NCBI GenBank assembly: GCA_029689965.1
Contig: CP121450.1
Span: 2,232,001-2,296,000, forward strand
Source: Curtobacterium flaccumfaciens
GTDB taxonomy: Bacteria > Actinomycetota > Actinomycetes > Actinomycetales > Microbacteriaceae
Direction of reading: 5' to 3'
DNA: 64,000 nucleotides
Under the pieces are notes generated by a model. It saw only the letters and a program-made list of their open reading frames with translations. It did not search any database and had not been told where the DNA came from. Within the stretch, counting starts at the first letter, position 1, and each line of letters opens with the position of its first letter. Of this stretch, positions 30,616 to 41,156 are shown in pieces. The translations under genes and the position numbers were made by a program.

Positions 30616-31818
30616 CTAGCGGCGGTGCGGGATCCGTCGGCGTCCGGCCGTCGACTCCGACATCGCGCCGAGGATCAGCGCCGACTGCACGATGAGGGCG
30701 TCGCGGGCGTGCGTGGCGTCCCATCCGATGATGTCGGCGACGCGGCGGAGACGGTAGCGCACGGTGTTCGGGTGCACGAAGAGCTCCCGTGCCGTGGCCT
30801 CGAGCGAGCGTCCGGTGTCGAGGTAGCACCACAGCGTCTGGAGGAGCTCGGTCGACTGGTCCTTCAGCGGGACGTAGATCCGCTGCACGAGGGCGGACCG
30901 CGCGAGCGGGTCGCCCGCCAGTGCGCGCTCGGGCAGCAGGTCGTCGGCGAGTGCCGGACGCGGTGCGCCGCGCCAGGCCCTGGCGACGGCGAAACCGGCG
31001 AGGGCGCCCTTCGCGCTCGTCGACGCGTCGACCACACCGGGGACCTCGTTGCCGAGCACCAGGTGTCCCTCGCCGAAGGAGGGCTCGAGCGACTGCGCGA
31101 TGGCGGTGAACGAGACCGGCTCCTCGCCCTCGGGGACGTCGTCCCTGGGGGTGGCCCGACCGATCACCACGACGAGCCGGGAGCCCTGCACGCCGATGAG
31201 CACGTCGGCGTCCATGTGCCGGGCGGTGCGGCGGATCTGGTCGACCTCGAGCTGCTTCGGCGCGTTGCCGACCAGCACGGAGACCTCGCCGTGACCGTGC
31301 CAGCCGAGCGCCGCGATCCGGGACGGCAGCTCGTCGTCGTACTCACCCGACAGGATCGAGTCCACCACGAGCGCCTCGAGCCGGGCGTCCCACAGCCCCC
31401 GGGCCTCGGCCGCGCGGGCGTAGACGTCGGCGGCTGCGAAGGCGATGTCCCGCGAGTACTTGAGGATCGCCTCCTGCAGCATCTCGTCGTCCTTGGCACG
31501 CTCCTCGACCACGGTGACGACGACGCGGATGAGCTGGAGCGTCTGCTGCAGGCTCACCGAGCGCAGGAGCTCACGCGGTGCCGAGCCGAACACGTCGGCC
31601 GCGGCGATCCAGGGCGTCGACGCGGTTCCCTCGAGCCAGCTGATGAAGGACGTGATGCCCGCCTGGGCCACGAGCCCCACCGCCGAGCGGCGCCCCGGCG
31701 GCATCTCGCTGTACCAGGGGAGCGTCTCCTCGAGTCGCTTGATGGTGGCGGTGGAGAGTTCGCCCGACACCTGCCGGAGCCAGGAGAGTGCGCGTTCGCG
31801 GTCGCTCTCCCGGCCCAC
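30616..31818 (-). CDS. fasR: PucR-family regulator of fatty-acid synthesis (FasR-like)
   Basis: In Streptomyces and relatives, FasR activates the adjacent fabD-fabH-acpP-fabF operon. The C-terminal PucR helix-turn-helix is clear: TGRSLEATARELFVHPNTVRYRLRRV. The rest is a long N-terminal domain and a middle GGDEF-like region. GTG start at 31818, 400 residues. One lost C just upstream (CTGCCGTGGGC) could extend it to a GTG at about 31842 reading VTTPAPTLP. The gene symbol rests on synteny plus family. Confidence 0.88.
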   Translation of the reverse strand: MGRESDRERALSWLRQVSGELSTATIKRLEETLPWYSEMPPGRRSAVGLVAQAGITSFISWLEGTASTPWIAAADVFGSAPRELLRSVSLQQTLQLIRVVVTVVEERAKDDEMLQEAILKYSRDIAFAAADVYARAAEARGLWDARLEALVVDSILSGEYDDELPSRIAALGWHGHGEVSVLVGNAPKQLEVDQIRRTARHMDADVLIGVQGSRLVVVIGRATPRDDVPEGEEPVSFTAIAQSLEPSFGEGHLVLGNEVPGVVDASTSAKGALAGFAVARAWRGAPRPALADDLLPERALAGDPLARSALVQRIYVPLKDQSTELLQTLWCYLDTGRSLEATARELFVHPNTVRYRLRRVADIIGWDATHARDALIVQSALILGAMSESTAGRRRIPHRR

Positions 31819-31851
31819 GGCAGGGTCGGTGCGGGTGTCGTCACCGGCAGA

Positions 31852-34597
31852 TCAGCTCTCGCCGCCCGCGCTGCCCGTGGTGCCGGCGGTCACGTCGTGC
31901 AGGCGGTACTTGTCGATCGCCTGCTGGACGAGCGCGCCGTCGACCTTGCCCTGGCGTGCCAGCTGCTGCAGCGTCCGCACGACGACCGACGGGCCGTCGA
32001 TGTGGAAGAAGCGGCGGGCCGCCGGACGGGTGTCCGAGAAACCGAAGCCGTCGGCGCCGAGGGTGGCGTAGTCGGTCGGGACGAACGGGCGGATCTGCTC
32101 CTGGACCTGGTGCATGAAGTCGCTCACGGCGACGACCGGGCCCTCGGTGCCGAGGAGGCGCTCGGTGACGTACGGCGTGCGCGGTGCCTCGTTCGGGTTG
32201 AGGAACGCGTGCTGCTCCGCGTCGAGTCCGTCGCGGTACAGCTTACCCCAGCTCGTGACGCTCCAGACGTCCGCCGACACGCCCCAGTCCTCGGCGAGGA
32301 GCTGCTGCGCCTCGAGGATCCACGGCACGGCGACGCCCGACGCGAGCAGCTGGGCCTTGGGGCCGTCGTGCTCGCTCGGCTTGAGCAGGTACATGCCCTT
32401 GACGATGCCCTCGGCGTCGACGCCCTCGGGCTCGGCCGGCTGGACGAGCGGCTCGTTGTAGACCGTCAGGTAGTACATGACGTTCGGGTCGGCGTGCTTC
32501 GCGGAGCCGTCCTCGTTCGTGCCGTACATCCGCTCGAGGCCGGCCTGCACGATGTGGCCGATCTCGTAGCCGTAGGCGGGGTCGTACGACACCACGGCCG
32601 GGTTCGTCGCCGCGAGGAGCAGCGAGTGGCCGTCGGCGTGCTGCAGGCCCTCGCCCGTGAGCGTCGTGCGACCTGCGGTGGCACCGATCATGAAGCCACG
32701 GGTCATCTGGTCGCCGGCGGCCCAGATGGCGTCGCCGGTGCGCTGGAAGCCGAACTGCGAGTAGAAGACGTACACCGGGATGAGCGGCTCGCCCTGCGTC
32801 GAGTACGAGGTGCCGACCGCGGTGAACGCCGCGAGGGCGCCCGCCTCGTTGATGCCGACGTGGATGATCTGGCCCTGCGGGCTCTCCTTGTAGGCCAGGA
32901 GGAGCTCGCGGTCGACCGACGTGTAGTGCTGGCCGTTCGGGTTGTAGATCTTCGCGGTCGGGAAGTACGCGTCCATCCCGAACGTGCGCGCCTCGTCCGG
33001 GATGATCGGGACGACGCGGTCGCCGAAGTCGGGGGAGCGGAGCAGGTCCTTCAGCAGACGGGCGAACGCCATCGTCGTGGCGACCTCCTGCTTGCCGGAG
33101 CCCTTCTTGACGACCTGGTACTTCGAGTCGTCCGGCAGCGTGAACTGCGTGTACTTCGTCCGGCGCTCCGGCACGTACCCGCCGAGCTCGCGACGGCGCT
33201 CGTGCATGTACTGGATCGCCTCGTCGTCGTTCCCGGGGTGGTAGTACGGCGGCGTGTAGGGGTTCTCCTCCAGCTGCGCGTCGGAGATCGGGATGCGCAT
33301 CTCGTCGCGGAACTGCTTGAGGTTGTCGAGCGTGAGCTTCTTCATCTGGTGGGTCGCGTTGCGTCCCTCGAAGCTCGGGCCGAGGCCGTAGCCCTTGACC
33401 GTCTTCGCGAGGATGACGGTGGGCTGGCCCTTGTGCTCGGTCGCGGCCTTGAACGCGGCGTAGACCTTGCGGTAGTCGTGCCCGCCGCGCTTGAGGTTCC
33501 AGATCTGGTCGTCCGAGTAGTCCTTGACCAGCTTCGAGCGCCTTCGGGTCGCGCCCGAAGAAGTTCTCTCGGACGTACGCGCCGTTCTCGGCCTTGTACG
33601 TCTGGTAGTCGCCGTCGGGCGTCTGGTTCATCAGGTTGAGGAGCGCGCCCTCGGTGTCGCGGGTGAGCAGGTCGTCCCACTCACGGCCCCAGACGACCTT
33701 GATGACGTTCCAGCCCGCACCGCGGAAGAACGCCTCGAGCTCCTGGATGATCTTGCCGTTGCCGCGGACCGGGCCGTCGAGCCGCTGCAGGTTGCAGTTG
33801 ATCACGAAGTTCAGGTTGTCGAGCCCGTCGTTCGCGGCGACCTGCAGCTGTCCGCGGGACTCGACCTCGTCCATCTCGCCGTCGCCGAGGAACGCCCAGA
33901 CCTGCTGGTCGGAGGCGTCCTTGATGCCGCGGTTCGAGAGGTACTTGGCCTGCTGCGCCTGGTAGATCGCGTTGATCGGGCCGATGCCCATCGACACGGT
34001 CGGGAACTGCCAGAAGTGCGGCATGAGGCGCGGGTGCGGGTACGACGAGAGCCCGCCGCCGGCGTGCGACTTCTCCTGACGGAAGCCGTCGAGCTGGTCC
34101 TCGCTGAGGCGGCCCTCCATGAACGCGCGGGCGTACATGCCCGGCGAGGCGTGACCCTGGAAGAAGACCTGGTCGCCGCCGGACGGGTGGTCCTGCGCAC
34201 GGAAGAAGTGGTTGTAGCCGACCTCGTACATGGCGGCGCTCGAGGCGTAGGTCGAGATGTGTCCGCCGACGGCGATGCCGGGGCGCTGCGCGCGGTGCAC
34301 CGTGATCGCGGCGTTCCACCGGATCCACCGGCGGTAGCGGCGCTCGAGCTCCTCGTCGCCCGGGAACTCGGGCTCGTTCTCCGGCGCGATGGTGTTGACG
34401 TAGTCCGTGGTCGGGACCATCGGCACACCGAGGTGCAGTTCCTTGGACCGCTTGAGCAGGCTCAGCATGATCTCTCGGCCGCGCTGGTGGCCGTGGGTCT
34501 GCACCAGACCGTCGAGGGACTCACGCCACTCGGCGGTCTCCTCCGGGTCCTGGTCGTTGCTGCCGTGGCTGTACGGGTCCTGGTCGTTCACCGTCAC
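31852..34597 (-). CDS. aceE: Pyruvate dehydrogenase E1 component (homodimeric), one frameshift
   Basis: Thiamine-diphosphate enzyme feeding acetyl-CoA into the TCA cycle and fatty-acid synthesis. N-terminus [26 protein letters not shown] motif [24 protein letters not shown] (GDG…N); [14 protein letters not shown]. The frame breaks at about 33534 with an extra A in CTCGAAGCTGGTC (CTCGAGCTGGTC restores [14 protein letters not shown]). About 915 residues, normal. GTG at 34597 or 34591; the latter is better placed after AAGGGTG. It ends 34 bases before the fasR start, so readthrough into the fab cluster is possible. Confidence 0.95.
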
Positions 34598-34733
34598 CCT
34601 TGACCTCGTTCGTTCTCGTGGTGGTGGACATGGCGGGCCACCGGTGGTCGGGTCACGACCGGATGGGGCCCCGACCACTCTAGGCCCACTCACCGACCGA
34701 CGGCCTGATGGTGACGTGCACGTGGACAGGTGC

Positions 34734-34761
34734 TTGCATTCGGGTGACGTCGGCGTACGAT
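34734..34761 (+). promoter_or_regulatory. Promoter of the peroxiredoxin gene
   Basis: TTGCAT (34734-34739), 16-base spacer, TACGAT (34756-34761), 80 bases before the ATG. ACGTGCACGT, a perfect 10-base palindrome just upstream (about 34714-34723), could be an operator. Confidence 0.55.
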
Positions 34762-34840
34762 TGCCGATCGTGCACACGCGACCCGTGCGTGCACGAGGAC
34801 ACCGGGCACACCCCACGCCCGAGGAAGAAGCACCGCACCG

Positions 34841-35329
34841 ATGGCGCTGGAGATCGGCTCACTCGCGCCGGACTTCGAGCTCCCGAACCAGTTCGGCGAG
34901 CACGTCCGTCTCAGCGACTTCCGCGGCGTCCGCCCGGTCGCGCTCGTCTTCTTCCCGCTCGCGTTCTCGTCCACGTGCACGAACGAGCTCTGCGCCCTCC
35001 GGGACAACATCGCGATGTTCCAGGACCAGCGCGTCGAGCTGATCGGCGTCTCGGTCGACTCGAAGGCGACGCTCCGCTCCTTCGCCGAGGGGAACGGGTA
35101 CGACTTCGAGCTGCTCGCGGACTTCTGGCCGCACGGCGCCGTGTCGAAGGAGTACGGCGTGTTCCTCGAGAAGAAGGGGTTCGCGAACCGCGCGACCTTC
35201 GTGATCGACGTGCAGGGCCGCATCCGCGCCTCCATCATCTCCGAGCCCGGCGTGGCCCGGGACGTCACGGAGTACCGGGCCGCTCTCGACCGCCTCGCGG
35301 CCTGCACCGCTCCCGTCCCGGTCGGCTAG
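34841..35329 (+). CDS. Peroxiredoxin (AhpE/BCP-like)
   Basis: Thiol peroxidase, 162 residues, frame intact. The peroxidatic Cys is residue 46 in [19 protein letters not shown], with a second Cys five residues on (C46, C51), a spacing seen in atypical 2-Cys BCP enzymes; AhpE itself lacks it. [21 protein letters not shown] is the conserved C-terminal half. Divergent from aceE. The reducing partner is not in the window. Confidence 0.92.
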   Translation: MALEIGSLAPDFELPNQFGEHVRLSDFRGVRPVALVFFPLAFSSTCTNELCALRDNIAMFQDQRVELIGVSVDSKATLRSFAEGNGYDFELLADFWPHGAVSKEYGVFLEKKGFANRATFVIDVQGRIRASIISEPGVARDVTEYRAALDRLAACTAPVPVG

Positions 35330-35402
35330 CTGCCCCGTTCCGGCGCCGCACCGTCGTAGGAGCTCCGGCACCGCGCCGTCGCAGGAGCGGGGCCCCGGCG
35401 CG

Positions 35403-36989
35403 TCAGGCGTGCACCGGGAAGGTCGCGGCGACGCGTGAGCGGACCTCGGCGAGCACCGCTGCTCGCATGACGGGTGAGAACAGCGAGTGGTCGCCGTCGG
35501 GTACCCGCACGACGTCGACGCTCCCCGTCCGCCCGCCCACGGGCCAGCGGCGTACGGCCCGCCGGCCGCCCAGCCGGTCGAAGAAGCTCGACGTCCGCCG
35601 GGGACGCGATCACGACGACGTCGGTGCCCTGTTCCACGAGCGGCCGCAGGTGCGTCACCACGCCGCCGACGCGGTCCCGTCGCGCGACCCGCTCCCGCAC
35701 GCCCTTCGGCACCGCACGGTTCCACCAGCCGCGGACGCGCAGACGCAGCGCCGAGGGCTCGTCGATCGCACGGAGGGCATCGGCGTAGGCGCCCGCCGCC
35801 GCCGCCACGCGACGGTAGTCGTTCGGGCTGATCTCGACGACGAGGCGCGGTGCCACGTCCGCCGATCGTCCGGCGAGCCACGCCCCGGCGCACATGCCGA
35901 CGAGGACCAGCCGGTCCGGTGGCACGCCCAGAGCGCCGACGACCGCGCTCTGGTCGTCGACCCAGTCCTGCGTGAACATCGGCGACCGCTCGTCCTCGTG
36001 GACCGTGGAGCTCTCGCCCGTGCCGCGTCGATCGACGCGGACCACCCGGGCGCCGTCGCGCGCGAGGCCGCGGGCGAGGGCGACCTGGTAGTCGGCGGCC
36101 CCGACGCGGTGCTCGGCGGCACCGTTGTGCAGCACGACGACCGGCGCGTCCTCGGTCTGCCCGGACGCGACGGTCTCGATCGCGAAGAGCTTGTCCGGAC
36201 CGAGCCGGACGATGCGCTCGGACACGCGGCTGTCGACGTCGAGCACCTCGGTCAGGCGGGGTGGCACGGTGGGCCGCGCGATCGCCGGCGCCCAGTCGTC
36301 GACCCAGGCCACGACCGCGTCCATCGCGGTTCCCGGGATCCGGGCGACCATGCTCGTGCCGTCGAGGAGCTCGGCGCCCCCGGCACCTCGAGCGTCGGGA
36401 CCGGCCCGAGCGCCCCGGGCGCAGCGGTTCCGGGACGCACGAGGGCGACGGTCGGGCCGCCGCGCGGTGCGTGGGTCAACGCGGACAGCGCGGCGGCTTC
36501 GGCCGGCTCGACGTCGATGCCGACGAGGCTCTCGACGTCGCCGAGCACGCGCTCGTGCCCGATGCTGATCGTCGCGAGCGCACGTTGCTTCCGGAGCCAG
36601 GCGCGACCGGATGCCGGAGCGTCCCACAGCACGAGTCCGTCCCCGTCCTCGGCCGCTGCACCGGCGACCAGGGCGGCCGACGCGAGGCCGACGAACGCGA
36701 CGCGGTCGACCCCGGTCGACCGCAGCAGCGCTGCGGCCCGCCGTGCCGAACCCACCTGCGCGTCCGGGTCGGTGTCGGGCGCGGCGTCTCCACGTCCGGA
36801 CGGGTCGTAGCGGACCGAGGCCACGCCACGCGCCTCCAGGCGGTCTGCCAGCAGGCGGAGCGTGCGGTACGCGATCACGCCCTCCTGCCCGAGCGGCGGA
36901 CAGATCACGACGCCCGCCCGCGCGGCGGCGGGGAGCTGGACCGCGACGCGCAGGGCGGGGTGCCCCGACCAGCCGTGGAGCGTGGTCAC
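35403..36989 (-). CDS. Large alpha/beta hydrolase protein of the carrier-protein cluster, two frameshifts
   Basis: About 528 residues. The N-terminal half resembles a serine hydrolase lacking a confident nucleophile (VVICPPLGQEGVIAYRTLRLLADRL, YDPSGRGDAAPD, AFVGLASAALVAG). The C-terminal half is a second alpha/beta-hydrolase domain (VVVLHNGAAEHRVG, RVDRRGTGES, VLVGMCAGAWLAGRSA with Cys at the GxCxG nucleophile elbow, and late His in VPDGDHSLFS). Breaks: about 36378 (one G short) and 35584 (an extra base in GAAGAAGCTC). GTG overlaps the ligase stop. It is likely a thioesterase or acyltransferase acting on the carrier-bound product; this is inferred from context. Confidence 0.75.
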
Positions 36990-37952
36990 AGCGCCAGGGC
37001 CCCGCGGACCGGCGCCGGCCAGGCGTCCGGGTCCGTCCCGTGCGCTGCGAACAGGGCGATCGTGACTCGCTCCAGGCCGAAGGCGACGCAGGCGCTGTGC
37101 GCGACCTCGCCGTCGGCGGTACGGATGGCGAACGACGTGCCGAAGTGGTCCTCGTGCAGGTTCGCGGACCCGATCGCGGTCCACGGGTGGTCGTGGCCGT
37201 ACACGGGTGTGACGAACTCGAACTTGAGCGCCTGGTCGACCTGGTTCCGGGCGAGCATCTGCCCGACGCGTCCGAAGAACGGGTCGTTCGCCGGCACGAC
37301 GTCGATCTCGAGGCCGAACGACTCGAGCAGCGCACGCATACCGGGGATCCGGCCGTCACGGTGCTGCCTCGCCGACTGGGGGTGCCGACGTGCACGAACT
37401 CGTGCATGTGGAACGCCTGCAGCCGCATCGGATCGAGGGACGGTTCGCGGCGGAAGGAGTCGCCGAGGACGTCGAACGTGCGTCCGCCGGCCGGGAGCGT
37501 CCCGGACAGCAGGCCGTACAAGGGATGGCAGACCGCCGGCGTGAGCATCAGGTCCGCGGGCTCGAGGAACGACTCCCAGCGTTCGCCGCGCTCCCGGGCC
37601 GCGAGCAGCGCCCGATGGGTCCGGTCGTCGCCGGTGAAGCCCGAGATCGACGCCGCGAGGTCGGGGAAGGACGCGATGTAGTCGGTGCGCTCGAAGGCCG
37701 TCAGCGGCTCCACGGGCGGAACCGGAGGACCTCGGCGTCGAGGTCCGCGTGGATCCGCACCTCGGCGGCGTCGACGGCGGCGTACACCCGCTCGAAGACG
37801 CCGGTCCGGCCGTACAACCCGGGGGAGCCGAGGTCGACGAGGACACCGTCGGTGAGCAGGCGTGCGCGGAGGTCCGCGCGGGCCGCGTCGAGACCGGTGG
37901 CGGCTGTCACTGCGGCGGTCGGTTCGGCGGCGGTCGGTTCGGTGACGGTCAC
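36986..37952 (-). CDS. Amino acid--[carrier protein] ligase (class II aaRS-like), two frameshifts
   Basis: Homologue of the atypical seryl-tRNA-synthetase catalytic core that loads an amino acid onto a carrier-protein phosphopantetheine instead of tRNA. Restored length is about 322 residues. Candidate zinc ligands Cys~140 (TPAVCHPLYGLL), Glu~183 (FHMHEFVHVGTP) and Cys~287 (HSACVAFGLERVTIALF) have the Cys-Glu-Cys order and spacing of characterised Bradyrhizobium ligases; motif 3 is GLERV. Breaks at about 37717 (FRP/PVEPL) and 37380 (VGTP/QSARQH) are single C losses. No tRNA-binding domain. GTGA overlaps on both sides tie it to the ACAD-like and hydrolase genes. Usual cognates are Gly or Ala; unknown here. 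Confidence 0.85.
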
Positions 37953-39163
37953 AGGATCGCTCCGGTCATGAGGGCCATCCCGGCGTCGTTCTGGAGGAGA
38001 CGGTCGTTGCTCACCATGACGGCGGCGCCGTGCGCGTCCCGGAGGTGCCGGGCGATGCTGAGCGGTCCGGTGGCGGCGAACCCGGCGATGCCGACGATCC
38101 GCAGCGCCTTCGTGACGAGGTCGGTGACCCGCTCGGAGGCGCCGATCTTCAGGGCGTTCGCGGCGAGGGCGTACGCGGTCGACTCGAGGACCTCGGCGTC
38201 GTCCGCGACGGCGTCGAACCGCGCGGCCGCGTGGCGGACGGCGTCGGCGAGCGCCTGCAGGTCGACGAGGAGCTCGGCGAGCCGGAGTGCTCCCGGCGGG
38301 GTCTGCCCGACCGTGGCACGGGCCTGCTTCCGGACGGCCCGTCGCGCGCGGTCGGCGGCGTCCGTCGCGATGCCGAGCCACACGGACGCCCAGAGGACGT
38401 GCGAGACGGGGAGGACCGTCCGGGCGGAGATCGCCGCGTAGTCGTCGCGGAGGATCCGGTCCTCGTGGGTCTCGGCGTCGAGCACCCAGCCGTTGCTGCA
38501 GGTGCCGCGGAGCCCGAGGGTGTCCCACGTCGAGGTCTGGGTCAGGGTGGTCTCGGCGGGCAGGCAGATGACGAGCCGCTGGTCGGAGGGTGCGGCGTCC
38601 GGGTCGCGCCGGGCGGTGACGAACACCGCGTCGGCCTCGGTCGCGTACGAGATGACCGGTGCGTCCTTGCGGAGCCGGATGCGCCCGGCCGGTCCGACCT
38701 CGATGGCGCACGTGCTGCGTCGGGCGTCTCCGCCGATGCCCCGCTCGGTGGTGGAGGACGCGACGAGCGCCCCTGCCTTCACCGCCTCGATCGTCTCGGT
38801 GACACCGATGGCCACGCCGCCGTGCCGCCACAGCGCCATCGCCTGCCCGTGGTGCATCGCGAAGACCATCGCCGTCGCCGCGCAGGCACGGCCGAGTTCG
38901 GTCGCGATGACGGAGAGCTCCGCGAGGGACGCGCCCTCGCCGCCGAGCTCGGTCGGGACCGCGGCAGCCAGGAGCCCGTGCTCCTTCATCGCGGCGATCG
39001 CCTCGCGCGGGGGTCGGGCGTCACGGTCGACCTCGTCGGCGAACCGCGCGGCGACGTCCGCGACGAGTGCGGTGCGGGCCGCGAACCGTCCGGACGCCGG
39101 GACGCCGGGCGTGTCCGCGACGGTGTCCGCGGGCGCCGGCGCGGTCCGCTCGTCCGTGATCAC
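37949..39163 (-). CDS. Acyl-CoA dehydrogenase-like flavoprotein
   Basis: 404 residues, frame intact, ACAD fold: N-terminal helices (PREAIAAMKEHGLLAAAVPTELGGEGASLAEL), middle beta domain, C-terminal helical domain (KALRIVGIAGFAATGPLSIARHLRDAHGAAVMVSNDRLL). The usual C-terminal catalytic Glu in a YEGT-type segment is absent; MVSNDRLL stands in its place, so it may oxidise an aminoacyl or acyl thioester by another base, or act as a monooxygenase. GTG start overlaps the carrier-protein stop. ACAD-like partners oxidise carrier-bound prolyl groups in pyrrole biosynthesis, a useful precedent. Confidence 0.85.
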   Translation of the reverse strand: MITDERTAPAPADTVADTPGVPASGRFAARTALVADVAARFADEVDRDARPPREAIAAMKEHGLLAAAVPTELGGEGASLAELSVIATELGRACAATAMVFAMHHGQAMALWRHGGVAIGVTETIEAVKAGALVASSTTERGIGGDARRSTCAIEVGPAGRIRLRKDAPVISYATEADAVFVTARRDPDAAPSDQRLVICLPAETTLTQTSTWDTLGLRGTCSNGWVLDAETHEDRILRDDYAAISARTVLPVSHVLWASVWLGIATDAADRARRAVRKQARATVGQTPPGALRLAELLVDLQALADAVRHAAARFDAVADDAEVLESTAYALAANALKIGASERVTDLVTKALRIVGIAGFAATGPLSIARHLRDAHGAAVMVSNDRLLQNDAGMALMTGAIL

Positions 39164-39447
39164 GAGGCCGTCTCCGCCGCTGCCGCGATCGACTCGATCG
39201 TCGCGAACGTCGACCGGTGCAGCACCGCGTCGGGGAACTCGACGTCGAGTTCGTTCTCGACCGCGAGCATCACGTTGACCGTGGCGTGGGAGGTCAGTCC
39301 GAGGGTGTAGAGGTCGGCGATCGATGCCACGTCCATGGCGTCGACGGAGAGGCGCCCGTGGTCGGCGAGTGCCCGCCGGACGGCCTGCTCGGTCGTCGGG
39401 GTAGCGAGGGCGACGGAGGTCGCCGCGGTGATCGGGTCCTGGTGCAT
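39160..39447 (-). CDS. Atypical acyl carrier protein of the ligase cluster
   Basis: 95 residues. The phosphopantetheine Ser is residue 53 in LYTLGLTSHATVNVMLAVENEL; GLTS replaces the DSL motif of AcpP, as in carrier proteins paired with amino acid:CP ligases. It is clearly distinct from the fatty-acid acpP at 28178. ATG at 39447. Coupled by GTGA to the ACAD-like gene. Confidence 0.88.
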   Translation of the reverse strand: MHQDPITAATSVALATPTTEQAVRRALADHGRLSVDAMDVASIADLYTLGLTSHATVNVMLAVENELDVEFPDAVLHRSTFATIESIAAAAETAS

Positions 39448-39529
39448 GCTCGCAACCATAAGGAAGAGCACGGGCCGGAAAACCGCTGTGTGGCTGCGCG
39501 AAACCGCATGGGGTCCCGAGCGCGGCGGG

Positions 39530-39906
39530 TCAGCGCTCGGTGAGCGCCACGGCCGTCGCGATCGCGAGCCCACGCTCGTGCGACAGCGAGACGGCGATCG
39601 TGTCGCAGCCGATCGCGCCCGCGAGCTCCGCCGCACGTCCGGTCAGCTCGACGACCGGGGCTCCGGCGTCGTCGTGCACGACGGCCACGTCGGTCAGCGG
39701 GATCGCCTCGGAACGCTCCGGCCGGAGCAGCTTCAGCACGGCCTCCTTGCCGGCGAAGCGCGCGGTGAGACGCTCGGGTCGTCGCCGGTGTCGGCCCGTT
39801 CGCGCGGGGTGAACACGCGGGACAGGTACCGTTCGCCGTGCGCGGTGATCCCGGCGACGACGTCCTCGACGGCCGCGAGGTCGGTGCCGGTCCGGATGGT
39901 GGCCAT
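39530..39906 (-). CDS. acpS: Holo-[acyl carrier protein] synthase, one frameshift
   Basis: 4'-phosphopantetheinyl transferase, about 126 residues. GTDLAAVEDVVAGI at the N-terminus has the metal-binding Asp, FTPRERAD follows, and ARFAGKEAVLKLL supplies the Glu-Lys pair. A missing G at about 39776 (CCCGAGCG for CCCGGAGCG) splits it. It lies 82 bases upstream of the carrier-protein gene on the same strand, so it probably activates that protein. It may also be the housekeeping enzyme, as no other copy is in view. Confidence 0.9.
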
Positions 39907-39950
39907 GGCCGCAGCGTACGCGGCGCGCGGCATTCTCCTCCCGCAGGCGC

Positions 39951-40017
39951 ACGGTGCGAGGTTCCGCCCTCGGTGCGAGGTCTCGTGGGTCGCACCGCGC
40001 GCGGAACCTCGCACACT
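39951..40017. repeat. Dispersed repeat family C, copy 1
   Basis: GTGCGAGGTTCCGC at the left and GCGGAACCTCGCAC at the right form a hairpin with an inner GGTGCGAGGTCTCGTGGGTCGCACC. The same arms recur in several copies at 62740-62990. It separates acpS from the aldo/keto reductase. Confidence 0.75.
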
Positions 40018-40053
40018 GCGCCAGAGGGGAGCGAGCGAGCGAGCGCGGCTGGG

Positions 40054-41033
40054 TCACCAGCGGTCGTGGACGGGGCGCGGAACCACTCGTCGTAAAGCTC
40101 GCGGACGGTCTCGTCGAGGCCCGGGACCTCCGGCAGCTCGCCGGCACCGGCGTTGGAGCGCGCCTGGGCGGGGTTGCGGGCACCGGGGATCGCGGCGGTC
40201 ACGCCGTCCTGGGCGATGATCCACGAGATCGCCGCCTGCGGGACCGAGACGCCCTCCGGCAGTGCGGCGGCGAACGCCCGGGCGGCGCGCACGCCGTCCT
40301 CGAAGTCGACGCCGCTGAAGGTCTCGCCCTGGTCGAACGCCGCACCGTGCCGGTTGTAGTTGCGGTGGTCGCCCTCGGCGAAGGACGTCTGCGTCGTGTA
40401 CTTGCCGGAGAGCAGCCCCGAGGCCAACGGGACGCGCGCGAGGATGCCGACCCCTGCCTCCAGGGCAGTCGGCAGCACGCGGTCCAGCGGCTTGAGCCGG
40501 AACGCGTTGAGGATGATCTGGACCGTCGCGACACCGGGCCGGGCGATCGCGGTGAGCGCCTGCTCGGCGGTCTCGACGCTGACGCCGTAGGCGGCGACCG
40601 AGCCGTCGGCGACCAGCTCGTCGAGTGCGTCGTACACCGTGTCGTCCTCGAACACCGGCGTCGGCGGGCAGTGCAACTGCACCAGGTCGAGGGTGTCCTG
40701 GCCGAGGTTCCGGCGGGAGCGGTCGACCCACTCGCGGAAGTTCGCGGCGACGTAGTTCGACGGGACCTGGTCGGCGCGACGGCCCATCTTCGTCGTGACC
40801 GTCAGCGGGACGTCGGGGTTCGCCACCCGCCAGGCGCCGATGAGCTGCTCGCTCCGGCCGTCGCCGTAGACGTCGGCCGTGTCGAACAGGGTGACGCCGG
40901 ACGCGACGGACGCGTCCATCACGGCGTTCGCGTCGGCGTCGGAGACGGGTCCCCAGTCACCGCCGAACTGCCAGGTGCCGAGGCCGACGACGGACACGGG
41001 GCGGCCGGTGCGGCCGAGGGTGCGACTCTGCAT
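40054..41033 (-). CDS. Aldo/keto reductase, one frameshift at the end
   Basis: NADPH-dependent oxidoreductase, about 326 residues. MQSRTLGRTGRPVSVVGLGTWQFGG; catalytic Asp and Tyr in LFDTADVYGDGRSE; Lys in TVTTKMGRRAD; His in LVQLHCPP. The last residues need one more C at about 40073 to read EWFRAPVHDRW and stop at 40054. It resembles YghZ/YajO-type enzymes of broad specificity. Divergent from the AsnC-type regulator. Confidence 0.92.
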
Positions 41034-41120
41034 GGTGGCGAGCGTAGTCAGGTGCCCCTCGGAGGACCCGTCACCGAATGAAAACATCGTGTTACAGGCT
41101 TGCAGTGACGAAAAAGTCCG

Positions 41121-41149
41121 TTGACGTCGAGACGGTGACTGATTACGTT
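41121..41149 (+). promoter_or_regulatory. Promoter of the AsnC-type regulator, probably leaderless
   Basis: TTGACG (41121-41126), 17-base spacer, TACGTT (41144-41149). The ATG at 41157 lies 8 bases past the -10, where transcription would start, so the message would have no leader. Confidence 0.6.
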
Positions 41150-41156
41150 GTCCGTC

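Noticed and set aside
36986-37952. Seryl-tRNA synthetase fragment
   Set aside because: Not a fragment: the length is normal for amino acid:CP ligases, zinc ligands are spaced as in that family, and it sits beside its carrier protein.
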